Origin: Dirofilaria immitis
Taxonomy: Eukaryota > Nematoda > Chromadorea > Rhabditida > Onchocercidae
Assembly (NCBI GenBank): GCA_024305405.1
Contig: JAKNDB010000098.1
Coordinates: 1,329,501-1,393,500 of the forward strand
Length of the DNA stretch: 64,000 bases
Direction: 5' to 3'
The translations under genes and the position numbers were made by a program. The notes beneath the pieces were generated by a model. The model searched no databases, was not told the origin of the DNA, and saw only the letters and a program-made list of their open reading frames with translations. Shown piece by piece: positions 13,501 to 25,500 of the stretch; within the stretch, counting starts at the first letter, position 1; every line of letters starts with the position of its first letter.

Positions 13501-14242
13501 TTTTGTTTATGTTCATAGAATATGAATATTTAATTTTAGTTATCGATCTCGCGATGAAGTGCAGCAAATTCGCAAAACTCGTGATCCAATCGCAGGTTTC
13601 AAGGATAAGATCATTGCAGCTGGATTGGTTTCTGAGGAAGAATTGAAAGTGATTGATAAAGAAGCGAAGAAAGAGGTTATTCTTAACTTTTCATATTGGA
13701 AAACTACATAATTTAAAAAACTATATAATTCTATTATTAACTTATTTTTTTGCTATACAATGTTTTTCTTCTCTCTCTTTTTTTTTCAAAAAAAGCATGT
13801 CTATATGCCAGCCAGCTGTCAAAACATTCCATTTGATATGTTTTTTATTATTAAACTTATGCTAGAAGTAATGATGGAAAAATTGTTATTGTTGAAATGA
13901 ATAGGAACTATTTTTTTTTAACTTTAATTTTTAAAGTTGAAAAAAATATCAAAGTTGATTTTCAAGCAGTCAAACATATGTTATTAAGTGCAATAGTAAT
14001 TATTTCAGTTTTTCTTTTCGTTAAATTTCAAAATTTATAATTGTTATTTGTTATTTCAGGTTGATGCAGCCGTAAATGTTGCACGTACTGAACCTCCACT
14101 ACCACCTGAATCACTTTATTGTGATATCTATCATAATACACCTCCACAATATGTACGTGGTGTTACGCTTGATGAAAGTGTCATACAAAAGCATTGCCGA
14201 AGCGAAGATTTGATAAAATCATTGGAATTAAATTCTCGATAA
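10529..14242 (+). CDS. pdha-1: Pyruvate dehydrogenase E1 alpha subunit, copy A (1-base frame break in exon 5)
   Basis: Mitochondrial E1 alpha of the pyruvate dehydrogenase complex; with E1 beta it decarboxylates pyruvate using thiamine diphosphate. Exons: 10529-10567, 10893-11057, 11255-11338, 11637-11763, 12067-12266, 12948-13087, 13304-13443, 13540-13675, 14060-14242. Landmarks: an N-terminal presequence-like stretch, [42 protein letters not shown], the ThDP motif GDGAANQGQ followed by [10 protein letters not shown], and the phosphorylation loop [16 protein letters not shown] with regulatory sites 1 and 2 present. Site 3 is replaced by Pro (GMGTP). In exon 5 the frame slips at an A7 run (12204-12210): one more base would restore KYNKKKN and the ThDP motif. 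The matching exon of copy B is 201 bases against 200 here. With that base the protein would be 404 residues, normal for the family. Probably a functional gene with an assembly error; a recent pseudogene is possible. Confidence 0.93.
11961..11986. repeat. Short CAATCT tandem repeat in pdha copy A intron 4
   Basis: About four tandem copies of a 6-base CAATCT unit in the intron before exon 5 of pdha copy A. Confidence 0.8.
12358..12381. repeat. Short CATAT tandem repeat in pdha copy A intron 5
   Basis: About five tandem copies of a 5-base ATATC/CATAT unit just after exon 5 of pdha copy A. Confidence 0.8.
12550..12826 (+). repeat. Diverged direct repeat in pdha copy A intron 5
   Basis: A block of about 45 bases with CTTTCTAT, GTACT/ATACT and AACTGATAAAAG-like parts occurs at 12550-12596 and again at 12782-12826, with A-rich similar flanks. 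It is a degenerate duplication with a period of about 230 bases. Confidence 0.5.
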
Positions 14243-14681
14243 TAGCTTATTTTTCTTTTATATATTTTCTAAATTTTCAAATTGGTTGCTTAGAAAAAAA
14301 AGAAGTTTATCAAATCAATCATAACATTTGACATTATCATTAAACAGTCGTTTTATCTCTCATTTTTTCATTTATCCTAAATTGTGAAATAATTCATGGA
14401 TATGTTTTCCATAGATAGATTTCTTTTATTAGCTCATACATTTTCTAATGATATTATAATTTTTGCAGAACAGTTTTTTTTTTTTTAAATTTAGAATTTT
14501 CTTTTTACGAGCATTGTTGTGTGTGTTGTGATTTTTTTCATTGACAAAAGTAATCATTCATTATCAGTATTATATTATCATAGAGTATATTCATTCAAAT
14601 AATTTAATATTTTGCAAAATTTTTTTAATTTATAGATGCTTAAATAATATAAATGTTATTATTCGATAAAAGAATTCATAA

Positions 14682-14687
14682 AATAAA
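14682..14687 (+). promoter_or_regulatory. Candidate polyadenylation signal AATAAA for pdha copy A
   Basis: AATAAA lies about 440 bases after the copy A stop codon. Such hexamers are common by chance in this A+T-rich sequence, so the assignment is weak. Confidence 0.3.
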
Positions 14688-15181
14688 TTAATTTAACTGT
14701 GCGATAATTTTTGCTTATTTTATTTAACATTCGATACGATTGTTTTCTATTTATTTATTTTTTTCAAATATCAAAGTAATCCTGTTAGAATTAATCAAAA
14801 ATTTAAACACATAATCGTTTGGAAGAAAATGAACAAAGGTAAAACTGAAGTTGATCGATGAAAAACTAATTAAATGAGAAATTTATTTATAAATAAAAAT
14901 AAGAAGTAAATTTGAGTATTTAATTAATATTCATCATCAAAGAATCAATTGATGAACTTCGGAAAGACAATTTAGGAATTTGTGAATTTGTAAAAATCGA
15001 TCAGAAGTTACGGTAATTTTGAAATATCATTTAATAAATTAATAATTGACAATTAGAATTAATAATTAAAATTGATAGGATGATGGATTAGAAACAAAAT
15101 TGCAGGCGAATTATTTTCTTATGAATTCAAGAAATGAGTAATATTCAAGGGTTTCAGAAATTTATTGATACGTCGCCATCC

Positions 15182-15340
15182 TATGTGGAATTCAAGGATA
15201 AAAGCGAAAAACAATATCGAGCGTTAGCGTGATTTGATGTATGAGAAATATGACAACACATTGAGGGCAAAAAAAAAAAAACGGGATCTTGAAGGAGAAT
15301 CGTTAGAACTTGGGTGTTTCAGAAACGAAAGGATGGCGGC
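15182..15340 (+). repeat. Dispersed direct repeat, left copy
   Basis: A block of about 155 bases, less A+T-rich than its surroundings, matches 15981-16130 in the same orientation. Shared stretches include GTGGAATTCAA, ATTTGATGTATGAGAAATAT, CGGGATCTTGAAGGAGAATC and AACGAAAGGATGG. Copies differ by scattered substitutions and by the length of an A-run. No open frame or terminal inverted repeat is evident. It could be a remnant of a non-autonomous mobile element or a local duplication. Confidence 0.8.
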
Positions 15341-15980
15341 GTATCCATAAATGATGTACGTTTCTATTTCATTATTTACTGTCTATGAATTTTTGAATGG
15401 CTTTTTTCTTCGGTAATTCTCGTCATAGGTAAGATGAAGAATGAGATTGAAGTTGTGTATTGTCTAGGAGTCAGTGATATGCTATCGATACTTATAAATA
15501 AAGACAATTATGCGTCTTATTTCGCAGAGAGAAAGAGAAATAAGCAAAATGATAAGAATAATGATATTTCTTATATTCAATTTTGGTACACATTTGAAAT
15601 GGATTAATGATGGTTAAATCTTTTTTACCTTAAATTATGATTGAATATACATACTTTAAATGATGATTGGATCACGTATATCAAACGACAGTTAAATCAT
15701 TGAGTAACGTGCTCTAAAGAATGGTTAAATAACGTGTCTTAAATTACGCATCTGCAATAGTTACAACCAATCATATTTATCTAAATGATGAATTGGATTA
15801 TTCAAAAATTTTTTCGCTCAAATCATGCTCTCAATAAATTTGACGTACGTCACTCCAACATTTTAATCTTTTTCTTTATCCAGAACAATAGCTCGTTTAC
15901 AAGCTGTACTATTACTTTCCCATTTTTACATAAACGATACTTTACTAAGTATGAGGAATTTTGCAAGTATCCACGTGCGC

Positions 15981-16130
15981 TACGTGGAATTCAAAGATAA
16001 AGGCGAAAAACAATTACGAGCGTTAACATGATTTGATGTATGAGAAATATGGTACATTGAGGGTAAAAAAAACGGGATCTTGAAGGAGAATCGTTAGAAC
16101 TCCGGTGTTTTGAAAACGAAAGGATGGTGG
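15981..16130 (+). repeat. Dispersed direct repeat, right copy
   Basis: Second copy of the block at 15182-15340, about 800 bases downstream, in the same orientation. The two copies do not flank either pdha gene symmetrically, so they did not simply produce the tandem duplication. Confidence 0.8.
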
Positions 16131-16959
16131 AATATGGAAAGATCACATTGCTAATTTCCGTTTGATTTGATTCAAGTGACTTAATTTCTAGCCGAGAATT
16201 TCCGACCCTTTATAATTTATCACTTGCAAATGATATGTTTGGACGATTTTGCACGTGATTCGACGTAGAGTAATGGATCAAATTTGATACGAGCCTGCAA
16301 GCATAAATATGAAATTTTAAAATTCCAGCTTTGAATTACAACTTTTAGGACTACTTATAAACTGTTGCCGATTTTCTTTAACCGTGATAAAAAAATCGAT
16401 AAATTCTTTCTGTCTTGTAATGATAGCATCTCAAACTTGGATAATTAAACCTTTATTACGATAAATTTGATAATAGATCAATGAAGCAACAATTACAAGA
16501 TCAATAATACAAATTCAATCATTTCAATAAAACAATTTTAATGACGACAGTATGGGTGGTTAATGGAAAAGAGTGACCAAATGCCCGCCACCTCCCTTCT
16601 ACTGATCTCGTAGAACACGTCTAACTTAAATGACTAAAATACCTCGCGACATTCCGAGGTCAGTTCTGAGGTCACCAAAGTCATCACCTTCATTTGAAGC
16701 AAATAAACATGATAACTTGTATGATTTACAGTATCTTGATCTATATTCTAATACATTACTAACAAATTACCATATGAATCTTTATATTTTCATTTATCAA
16801 GGGACTTTGTGATTTCAGCGACATGAACAAATATATTTTAACAAGTCTCTATCTAGCATAGTAGTTGTAATTTACTTATCTTTACTCGTTTTATTTGAAG
16901 TTTAAAATTGAAACCTGAAACTGGAACTTGAACTCGACTTCTCCATGATAATTGTAAAA

Positions 16960-17340
16960 TCGGATAGGAAAATGCAATCGAATTAAACTAATCGATCATT
17001 TAATAACATTTCGATAAATACCGACTCATAATTAAAACTAATCGTTCCAAAATTATTAATCAGGAATAAACGATCATCATTGCATCTTACGATGATTTAA
17101 AACTAATCGATAGTACTGGAATTACTGATGATTCAGAAATAAATGATTTGCAATTATGATATAAGACTTATTGATATTATAGATCTGATGAACTTATTGA
17201 TCATTCAAGAATAAGTGATGATGTTCGATTCATTGAGATCATCAAAATAACTAGTAATTCTGAATGATTGGATAAATTAGAATTAAGGAATAATTAGTAA
17301 TCAGACTAACTATTTTATTGCTTCTTGAAATTTACATATT
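16960..17340 (+). repeat. Degenerate tandem repeat upstream of pdha copy B
   Basis: Loosely repeated units of about 70-80 bases carry ACTAATCGAT, AATAAACGAT/AATAAATGAT and ACTTATTGAT elements. Strongly diverged, with no coding potential. Confidence 0.45.
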
Positions 17341-17464
17341 CATTATATGCTATTAGCGATCGGATCAATTATGTAAATTTCCTTCTTGTAGTATTAATAA
17401 AAATTATAAAATAAAAATGATGTTGCATTGTAAAATTTTGTTGTGATAAAAATTGGTAAATATT

Positions 17465-20400
17465 ATGTTCATCGTTCAATCATCGATTGCTCATTTTGCC
17501 AAAGTAATTGAATGTCCTATCATCAATTATTAAATTTGATAAAAAAAAGGAGAAGAAAAAGAAGTTGTTTAAAGATATGTGTTAATATTATTATCATCGG
17601 ATAATCATAGAATAAATTATTCGTCTTGAATCAAATAAACTTTTTTGTTTGTATCATTTTAATATTTGATATAAATATATTATTATAAATAACAGTGAAG
17701 AATATATGCAAGAATTATTATGTTTCATTTTCTGGTTTAAAAAAATATCATAAAAAGAAGTGATCAGAAAATTTCATCATTTTTATTTCGTAGAATTCTT
17801 AGAATTCAGAATCCTTTTTGATTATAGCAAATTTGAAATGTAAATTATGATTAATTGAATATTGAAATATTTTCTGATTACTTGTTATTATCAGATATTT
17901 CCCATATTCCGTCAACAAACTTTTATCGCTCAATCAATTCGCCATGCAAGCGAAGTATCATTTAAAATAAAACCATTTAAATTACATCGATTACGTTCTG
18001 GTCCATCAACAGATGTTACTGTTAATAAATCAGATGCTTTGGATATGTATAGAAAAATGCAGGTATCATTTTTTACAAGCTTATCTGATAATTCTAGTTT
18101 TTTTTTTAACAATTTTATATTGCGAACGTAGTAGTGGAATTATCAGCAATAAAAATATCAATGAATTGTTACCGCCAGGATTATCTAGAGATATGATATC
18201 AGTAAACCTTCAATAACATGCATATATATATATGACAAAAGTTATCAATTCTTTTTGATAATTTTATATTTGATGATGGTTTTTTATCATATCAAATTAT
18301 ATACCAGACTTTTCCTACTTTTTTGTTATCATTTTAAAATAAATTATTTTCAGGTGCATTATAACGCATTGTTTTATTTTATTTAAAATTTTTTTTTTTA
18401 AAAATTTAGGTAATTCGTAAAATGGAACAATCATGTGATTTGCTATATAAAGAGCGAAAAATTCGTGGTTTTTGTCATCTTTATGCTGGACAGGTTCGGA
18501 ATTTATCAATTTTTTTCTTAATTATATTTATACTTATATTATCATAATAACGAATAATAATTTAAATATTATCTTTTATCAACATACAGCAATCAATAAT
18601 CATTCAAATCAGATCAATAAATTATATTGTCATTCATCAATATACAATAATCATATTATTTTTCCCAACAATTATTAATCAATAAATTATATTATCGTTC
18701 ATCGGTAAAACAATCAGTAATCAATTAATTAATAAGTGAAGATTACTGATGTATTTTAGGAAGCTTGCGCCGTCGGGATTTATACTATGAAGGATCCCGA
18801 TGATGCTGTGATAACTTCATATCGCTGCCATGGATATGCCTATCTATCCGGAATCCCTGTGAAAGAAATTATTGCGGAATTATTTGGTTAGTTAAGTTTA
18901 TCGAAGTTGAACAAAATATTGAATCGCCTGAATAGCTCTGAGAAATTTCGGTCATATTTGCGACCGCACGAAAGCAAAGATTTATTTTCATACCATCATA
19001 ATCTAATCCAAATAAATATCTACCTTGAGATTAGATGATAAGCTTCTTTAATAATCCAAACTTGATACTGCCCAAGATCGGAAAATAAGTTGTTTAAATA
19101 GTCTGAATCAAATATTGCTCCGAGATCAAATGATTTCTTAATAGTCTGAGCCAGATATTACTCGAAATTAGATGATTAATTTTTCGATATCCGAGCCATA
19201 AGTTTTCAATATATTTCGATTATTTTTGACATCTGAATGATAATCTTCCGATCTTCTGAGGCAGATATTGCTTTTTAAATAATTTTCCGAGACAGATACT
19301 GTTCAACATCAAATGATAAGCTTTTCTGATAATCTAAATTAGATATTATTCGAGATTGGATGATAAGTTTTTTCAGATGATATTTAAACGAATAGTCAAT
19401 CTATTCTCTTAAATCCCAGGAAGATTTTATCTCGACATTCATCCTCTAATGGATTTTATAATTTTCTAAAAAGGAAACTTCATCATTTCGAAATTTTTTT
19501 ATGTTACTTGGAAAAGTTTTTTTACCTGAATTATAGAGATTCTGAATCTCTATAATCAAAAGATCATTAAAAGGAAATAAAAAGCCGTAATTCATTGATA
19601 TTTCTATATCAATGATAATTGATTGATTATCAATGCGAATATGTAGCTTAAAGTTTAGGTCGTTTACATGGTAATGTTCACGGAAAAGGTGGTTCAATGC
19701 ATATGTACAGTAAAAACTTTTACGGCGGTAACGGAATTGTTGGTGCGCAACAACCAGTTGGTGCTGGCATAGCTTTTGTTATGAAATATAAACGCAAACC
19801 AAACGTATGTTTTACGGTATATGGTGATGGTGCCGCAAATCAGGGACAACTTGCAGAAGGTAATTTTTTTTTTTTTTAGATTTATTCAATTTGTCGTTTA
19901 ATTTTCAAAATTCATGTTATTGTTTAAATGATTTTTAGGTTGATTTAATTTGTCATTTAAAAAATAATCCTTACATTTATCTAATTTATCATTTTAACTG
20001 ATTAAATTTGCCTAATTTGTTATTTGAATGATTCATATAGGTTTTGCATAATTTGTGATTGAAGTAATTCTCATTTCATTTAATTTATTTACATAATTCT
20101 TACATTCATACAACTTATTAGTTATCGCTTAAAAATTATAATTAATGCGAAAATTATTGCAAAATCATAAAATTCGCAATATGGTGGTGATGAAAAATAA
20201 ACTTTTTGAATATAATAAAATATTTGAAATTAAAATTTAAAAATTTCTATCCATTCCAAATTCGTCATCTATGCTAAGTTTAAAATTATTTTAAGCTTAT
20301 TTTTTCATTTATTTTTGGATATTTTTTTGAAAAAATTTTCTTTAAAAAATTAAAATAATTCATAAAATGGAACAGACATTGAATTTATTTAGCATCGTAA

Positions 20401-22352
20401 AATTCAGACAATTATATGCATAACAAATTATTGGAATGTTTGTACAGCTTTGATGAAATGGATTAATATGAGATTGATTGGTTATAATTTATTTTTAAAT
20501 TCATTATAGCATTCATAAATATATATTATTACAACTGACAAAAAAAAATATACTATTATTGTTATCTTGCAAAACATAACATTACATAACATCTCATTAT
20601 CATCCATATCATTATTAACAATTAAGAGAGTAACTTCAAAGACGTGATATTATGTAACATGATAACTGAATTATAATGTTTTATAATGAAAAAATCTATG
20701 CGTGGCATTACGTGAAATTATCCGTTTTATTAACAAATTAAATAAATTATATTTTTGATGATGAAAATGCAACATTATCATCCATTTCATTAAAGATAAT
20801 AAGCGATTTAAGCTTTATAATGAGAATCTATCTTCTAAGACGTGATATTACGTGACACCATCATTATCATCCATTTCATTAATATAATAAGCATTTTATA
20901 ATAACAGCTAAACATGTTAAGCTTTATGAATATTTCGAGATCACTAATTGATTTAATTTTAGCAGCAAATATTTGTGCATTATGGCATTTACCATGTGTT
21001 TTTATTTGTGAAAATAATGGTTATGGTATGGGTACACCAATATCACGTTCTTCTGCATCAACAGATTATTATGCCCGTGGCGATTATGTTCCCGGAATTT
21101 GGGTAAAAAAGATTTGTCTTGTTTTTTCAGCAAAAAAAAAAATAAAAGAAGATTATAAAGATTAGCTCATTAATCAAAGTTACAAAATTTTGTTATCTTT
21201 TTTAATGATAAAATTAAAAAAAAAATAAATAAAATTAGGTTGATGCAATGGATGTATTTGCCGTGCGTGAATCAATTAAATTTGCTAGAAATTATTGTAC
21301 TACAAATAAAAATGGTCCATTATTTATTGAATTTGCAACTTATCGTTTCTTTGGTCATTCAGTTTCTGATCCTGGAACAAGGTAAATTTAAAATATAAAT
21401 TTCTCGAAATTTCTTTCAAAAAAATTTTTCAACAATAATACTTTTTAACGAAAAAAAGGAAAAGAAAAAATTATTTTTGCCGAATTTTTTTTATTAAAAT
21501 TTGCAGCTATCGTACTCGTGATGAAGTACAAAATATTCGTAAAACATGCGATCCATTATCATTGTTGAAAGATCGAATTATTACAACAAATTTAGCTACA
21601 AAAGATGAATTAAAAATAATTGAAAATCAAGCAAAAGATGAAGTTAATTTAATATTTTTTATTTAAAAGTTATATTGCTGTTTTAAACTAACATTATTAT
21701 TTATTTATTTTTTTATAATTTGAAAAAGAAAAAGAAAATATCGCCTGAAAAGTTTATTATTAAAAGAAAAAAGAAACATTTATTTATAATTTCCATCACT
21801 TCTCAACATAATATTAATATGGAAATATTTAGTATTCGAAAAAAAAAAGTGCCTGGATTGAATGAATCATATGAGACAAATTTCGATGATATTATTATTA
21901 ATCATTTTATTCCAAAAAAAAGAAAAAACGAACAAATTAGCTAATTTCTTTCTAGGCCATATTTACTAGGCAATTTTGCATCATATATTCTTGAAAAAAA
22001 GTGATCATTGAAAATATAATTTTTAATTTTTATACATGGATTTTATTTTTACGATATCTTTTTTTTTTTTTAAAAATGCATTCAATATATTTTCGAGATT
22101 TTATTATTACAATAAATTGTTAGCTAAACATTTTTAAATGTTCATCATTCATTTATTTTGCACTTATCAAAATGAAACAATAATTTCTAGGTAAATAAGG
22201 CAGTTGAATTTGCAAGAAATGATCCAGTAATTTCTAAAGATGCTCTTATCACTGATATCTATCATAATACTCCACCGATAATTGTTCGTGGAAATACAAT
22301 AGATGATACTAAAATACAACCGTATACTCGAACATGTGATATGAAGTTTTAG
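17465..22352 (+). CDS. pdha-1: Pyruvate dehydrogenase E1 alpha subunit, copy B (tandem paralogue)
   Basis: Second E1 alpha gene, intact: exons 17465-17503, 17895-18062, 18410-18493, 18760-18886, 19659-19859, 20963-21102, 21239-21381, 21507-21642, 22191-22352 join to 1200 bases (399 residues plus TAG). All splice phases equal copy A and five exons have the same length, so the duplication came after these introns existed. Exon 1 was placed by phase and by its 13-codon length, matching copy A. Conserved: [64 protein letters not shown]. Different: the loop reads [20 protein letters not shown] of copy A is SCDLLYKE here; the region after exon 8 is much diverged. Site 3 Ser is Pro as in copy A. Probably a functionally specialised subunit, perhaps stage- or tissue-specific as in Ascaris (inference). 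Confidence 0.93.
19020..19400 (+). repeat. Degenerate tandem repeat in pdha copy B intron 4
   Basis: Seven or so diverged units of roughly 50-60 bases, each with a GATATT-ACTC/GCTC-GAGAT part followed by ATGATAAGCTT/ATGATTAATTT and TAATCTGA/TAGTCTGA. No coding potential. Confidence 0.6.
20590..20900 (+). repeat. Degenerate tandem repeat in pdha copy B intron 5
   Basis: The elements CATTATCATCCAT, AAGACGTGATATTA and AATAATAAGCATTT recur two to three times, giving long diverged units just upstream of exon 6. Confidence 0.55.
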
Positions 22353-22413
22353 ATATTTCTAAGTCTATCAATTTGCTATTTAAAGTGAAATAATCTCGTG
22401 AAAGAAGAACATG

Positions 22414-22419
22414 AATAAA
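22414..22419 (+). promoter_or_regulatory. Candidate polyadenylation signal AATAAA for pdha copy B
   Basis: AATAAA lies 61 bases after the copy B stop codon, a plausible distance for a short nematode 3' UTR. Confidence 0.5.
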
Positions 22420-25089
22420 ATTTAAGATAATTTTATCACATTGCAATTTCCTATATCACATTATTGATAATAGTTATTAACAGCATAAATTAGCAGTAAG
22501 TATAAAATATTTCATTTTTCAGTTTGAATTTCAAAAACTAACTTTTTTCCCATCAAAATTGATTATTTTTAGTAATTAATTAGCTGATATGATAGATAGT
22601 AAGGTTATCCGATTACAAAATTTCAATATATTTATGGAAAGCATTGGCAAAAACTTTCTCATGATAACAGTGGAAAAGAAATGATATTATAAATATTTGA
22701 TTAGCAGATAAGATTAGCATGATTGTCGGCCTCTTAACACTTATTAAGCTTTTTTATGCAAATATAATTTGATAAATTGTAATTTTAAAATTCGAATTAA
22801 TGTTAATATAATTTCATTCATCATAAGTAAATCTTCTATATCCATTCTCTCATTCTTTTTCAAACTTTATCTGAAAAAATCTGAACTTGAATTTGTTGAA
22901 TTTAATTTTTTTCAAGAGCTATATTTTTTCAAGAAATTCTTTTAAGAAACAGTTGGAATTTTTAATTCAAAAATTTAGCTCAAATTTGTAATAAAATTTA
23001 GCATTGACGAAATGATTAATGATAATGTATTCATTCTTGAAATATTAAAGTAAATTTATCATGAAGCTGGAGATACAAATATGAATATTGCGGCTGGTAC
23101 TTCTGTCAACCAATATCAATCGAGAGTGAAACTAGGTTCGGGATTGAAATGTCAAAATGAAATTCTAATCTGATATAAAATAATTGAATCATATTTTTAT
23201 ATATAATAGAAAAATTATTATAGAAGTCGTAATAATTTAAATAATTTAAATTTAAATTAAAAAAATTATTAAAGGAAAATAGGCAAATTAAAAAATTAAT
23301 TAATTTATTTTGGAAATTGAACCTATGAGCTACTAAAATTTCTATTTATTTTTCAAATTTCAACTTATTAATTGATGATAAATTGTTGTTTTGAAAAATG
23401 CTTAATTGATTTTATCGTAAAAATGTTGAAATTTGAATTATGAATGAGTATTCACTTTGTCAAATATTTTGTCGTCATCAATTATCAATGATTAATTTGG
23501 AAAAGAAACGCAAGATGGAAGCATAAATGATAGAAAACTTGAAACTTGTGCGAGATATTTTAATTAGCTTAATTTTTATTAATCATAAAAATAAACTTTT
23601 TCAATCGTAGTAATTCTTTTTCTAATAATTGCCTTTCAGCAAACTTTAAATAAACTTGAATTTAATTTACGACTTTTTCTTTTCTTCATTCATTTTCTCT
23701 AATATTATATTATCATTAATTAGTCAACTTATCATATTGATATAATCAACCATTTGGTGTAAAATTTTGCAAAATTTAATTCACAATATCATCATATTTA
23801 AAATTGAGAAATTTTAAAATATTAATAGAATAATAAATATTATTTTTATTATTCTGTTTCTTCCAAAAAAAAATACTTTTTATTTCAACTGATAAGTTAG
23901 AGCCGTACGTTGCATTTACTGATAAGCTATATTTGTTCGAATCATTCTAAGCTATGAGTTGCAATAACACTTATCATTTTCATCATAAAGTCATAGAAAG
24001 TTAAATTTTATTAAAATTGAAATTTCAAATTTGCTAGATAATTTTTGCATTTATATTTTGTATTTAAAAATTAAGAAATTTTCTCTGCAAAATTATATAA
24101 TTTCTCTATCAAAAAAAAAAGGAAAAAGTAGCAACTATTGAAATTTATTTTCTTTTTCTTGCAAGTTAGTGAAAGAGAAATGAAATTAAACTGAGAAAGT
24201 CGAGATTTTTCAATTTCCGTTTTATTTCTCTTTTTTTTTTCAATGTCAAATTGCGTACTTCTATTTTTGATACCGTTTACTCGTCCAGAATTAATTTATT
24301 TCGTGATATGGACATTCTTTGATTATTTTAATGCCTATGTAGAAAAGAATTTTATAATGAAATAAAGTGATCTGAAAATAATAAAAAAGAAAAATTAAAA
24401 TCAACTAAAACAATTATTTAATTGCGATTAATTAATTAGAAAAATTTTAATTTATTTAATTTCCTATATTTTAAGATTGATATTTGATTAATAAAAAATT
24501 ATTTAATTACGAAAATTAAAATTATTTCATTTGCTACATTTTAAAATTGATGTTTTTGTCACGGAAAAAATTTTTTTTTAGATGTAAAAAAAAAATTACT
24601 TGCTCGTATATGTATATATATTAAAATTGCAAAATCATTAATTTTATTACATAGTGAATCAATTAATCAATTAATGAAAGATATATTTACTGCAATATTG
24701 TCGGCAAAAGCAAAAATCTTTTGTTAAAATTTTGATAACAAGTTTTTCGATTTTTCAAACCAGCAATAAGCATTTGTATTAATTAATTATACAAAAATTT
24801 TCGATGTAATAGATTTGAACAAGAGATATAATGCTCTCGGCAAATTTATTCTTTGTCCGAGAGAGAAAAAGAAAGAGAGGGAGAGTAAGAGGAGTAAAAA
24901 TGAAAATTGTGAAACGAAAACTTATTGCATTTGTTTAAATCAAAATAACAACAACGATTTGCATCAAAATTTGCTTTGATAATTCAAGTTGATGGTATTA
25001 AATTGTTAAAAATATCAAATAGATATTTTGTAGAAGGAATAATAATAATAGTTTTATGATTTTTAGTAAATTTTTATATAATCGGCACA

Positions 25090-25500
25090 ACTTTTTTCAC
25101 TGTAACTATTAGAAGAATTCAATAAATTATTGAAAAGTACAGCAAAAATCAATGATTTATTAAAAATTATAGCATACAAGTCAATAAGTTATTGAAAAGT
25201 ATGATAAAATCAAAAGATTATGAAAATTACGGTAAAATTACAGTAATTTATCAGAAATTGCAGTATAAGCCAATAAACATTAGAAAACTATGGTATGAGT
25301 CAAATTGGTAGGATTTACTGATTTTACTACAGAATCAGTTAATTATTTAAAAATACAGCATAAATCAATAAATTACAAAATAAATTACGAAAAAGTACGA
25401 TACAAATTAATAAATTATTAGAAGGTACGATGAAAATTGATGAGTCATCAGGCAAGTATGATAAAAATCAATAAATCATTAGAAAATATGATAATAAATT
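25090..25500 (+). repeat. Degenerate ~40-bp tandem repeat
   Basis: About ten diverged units with the pattern AATAAATTATT-GAAAAGTA-CGAT/GCATA-AATC follow one another. No conserved reading frame. Confidence 0.65.

Larger units (their letters stand above)
14243..17464. other. Spacer between the two pdha copies
   Basis: No credible gene. It contains the copy A 3' region with an AATAAA at 14682-14687, a duplicated block of about 155 bases (15182-15340 and 15981-16130), and a stretch rich in ATCGAT/GATGAT-like degenerate repeats (16960-17340). Short open frames at 15785-16000 and 16630-16812 show no conserved motif. Confidence 0.6.
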
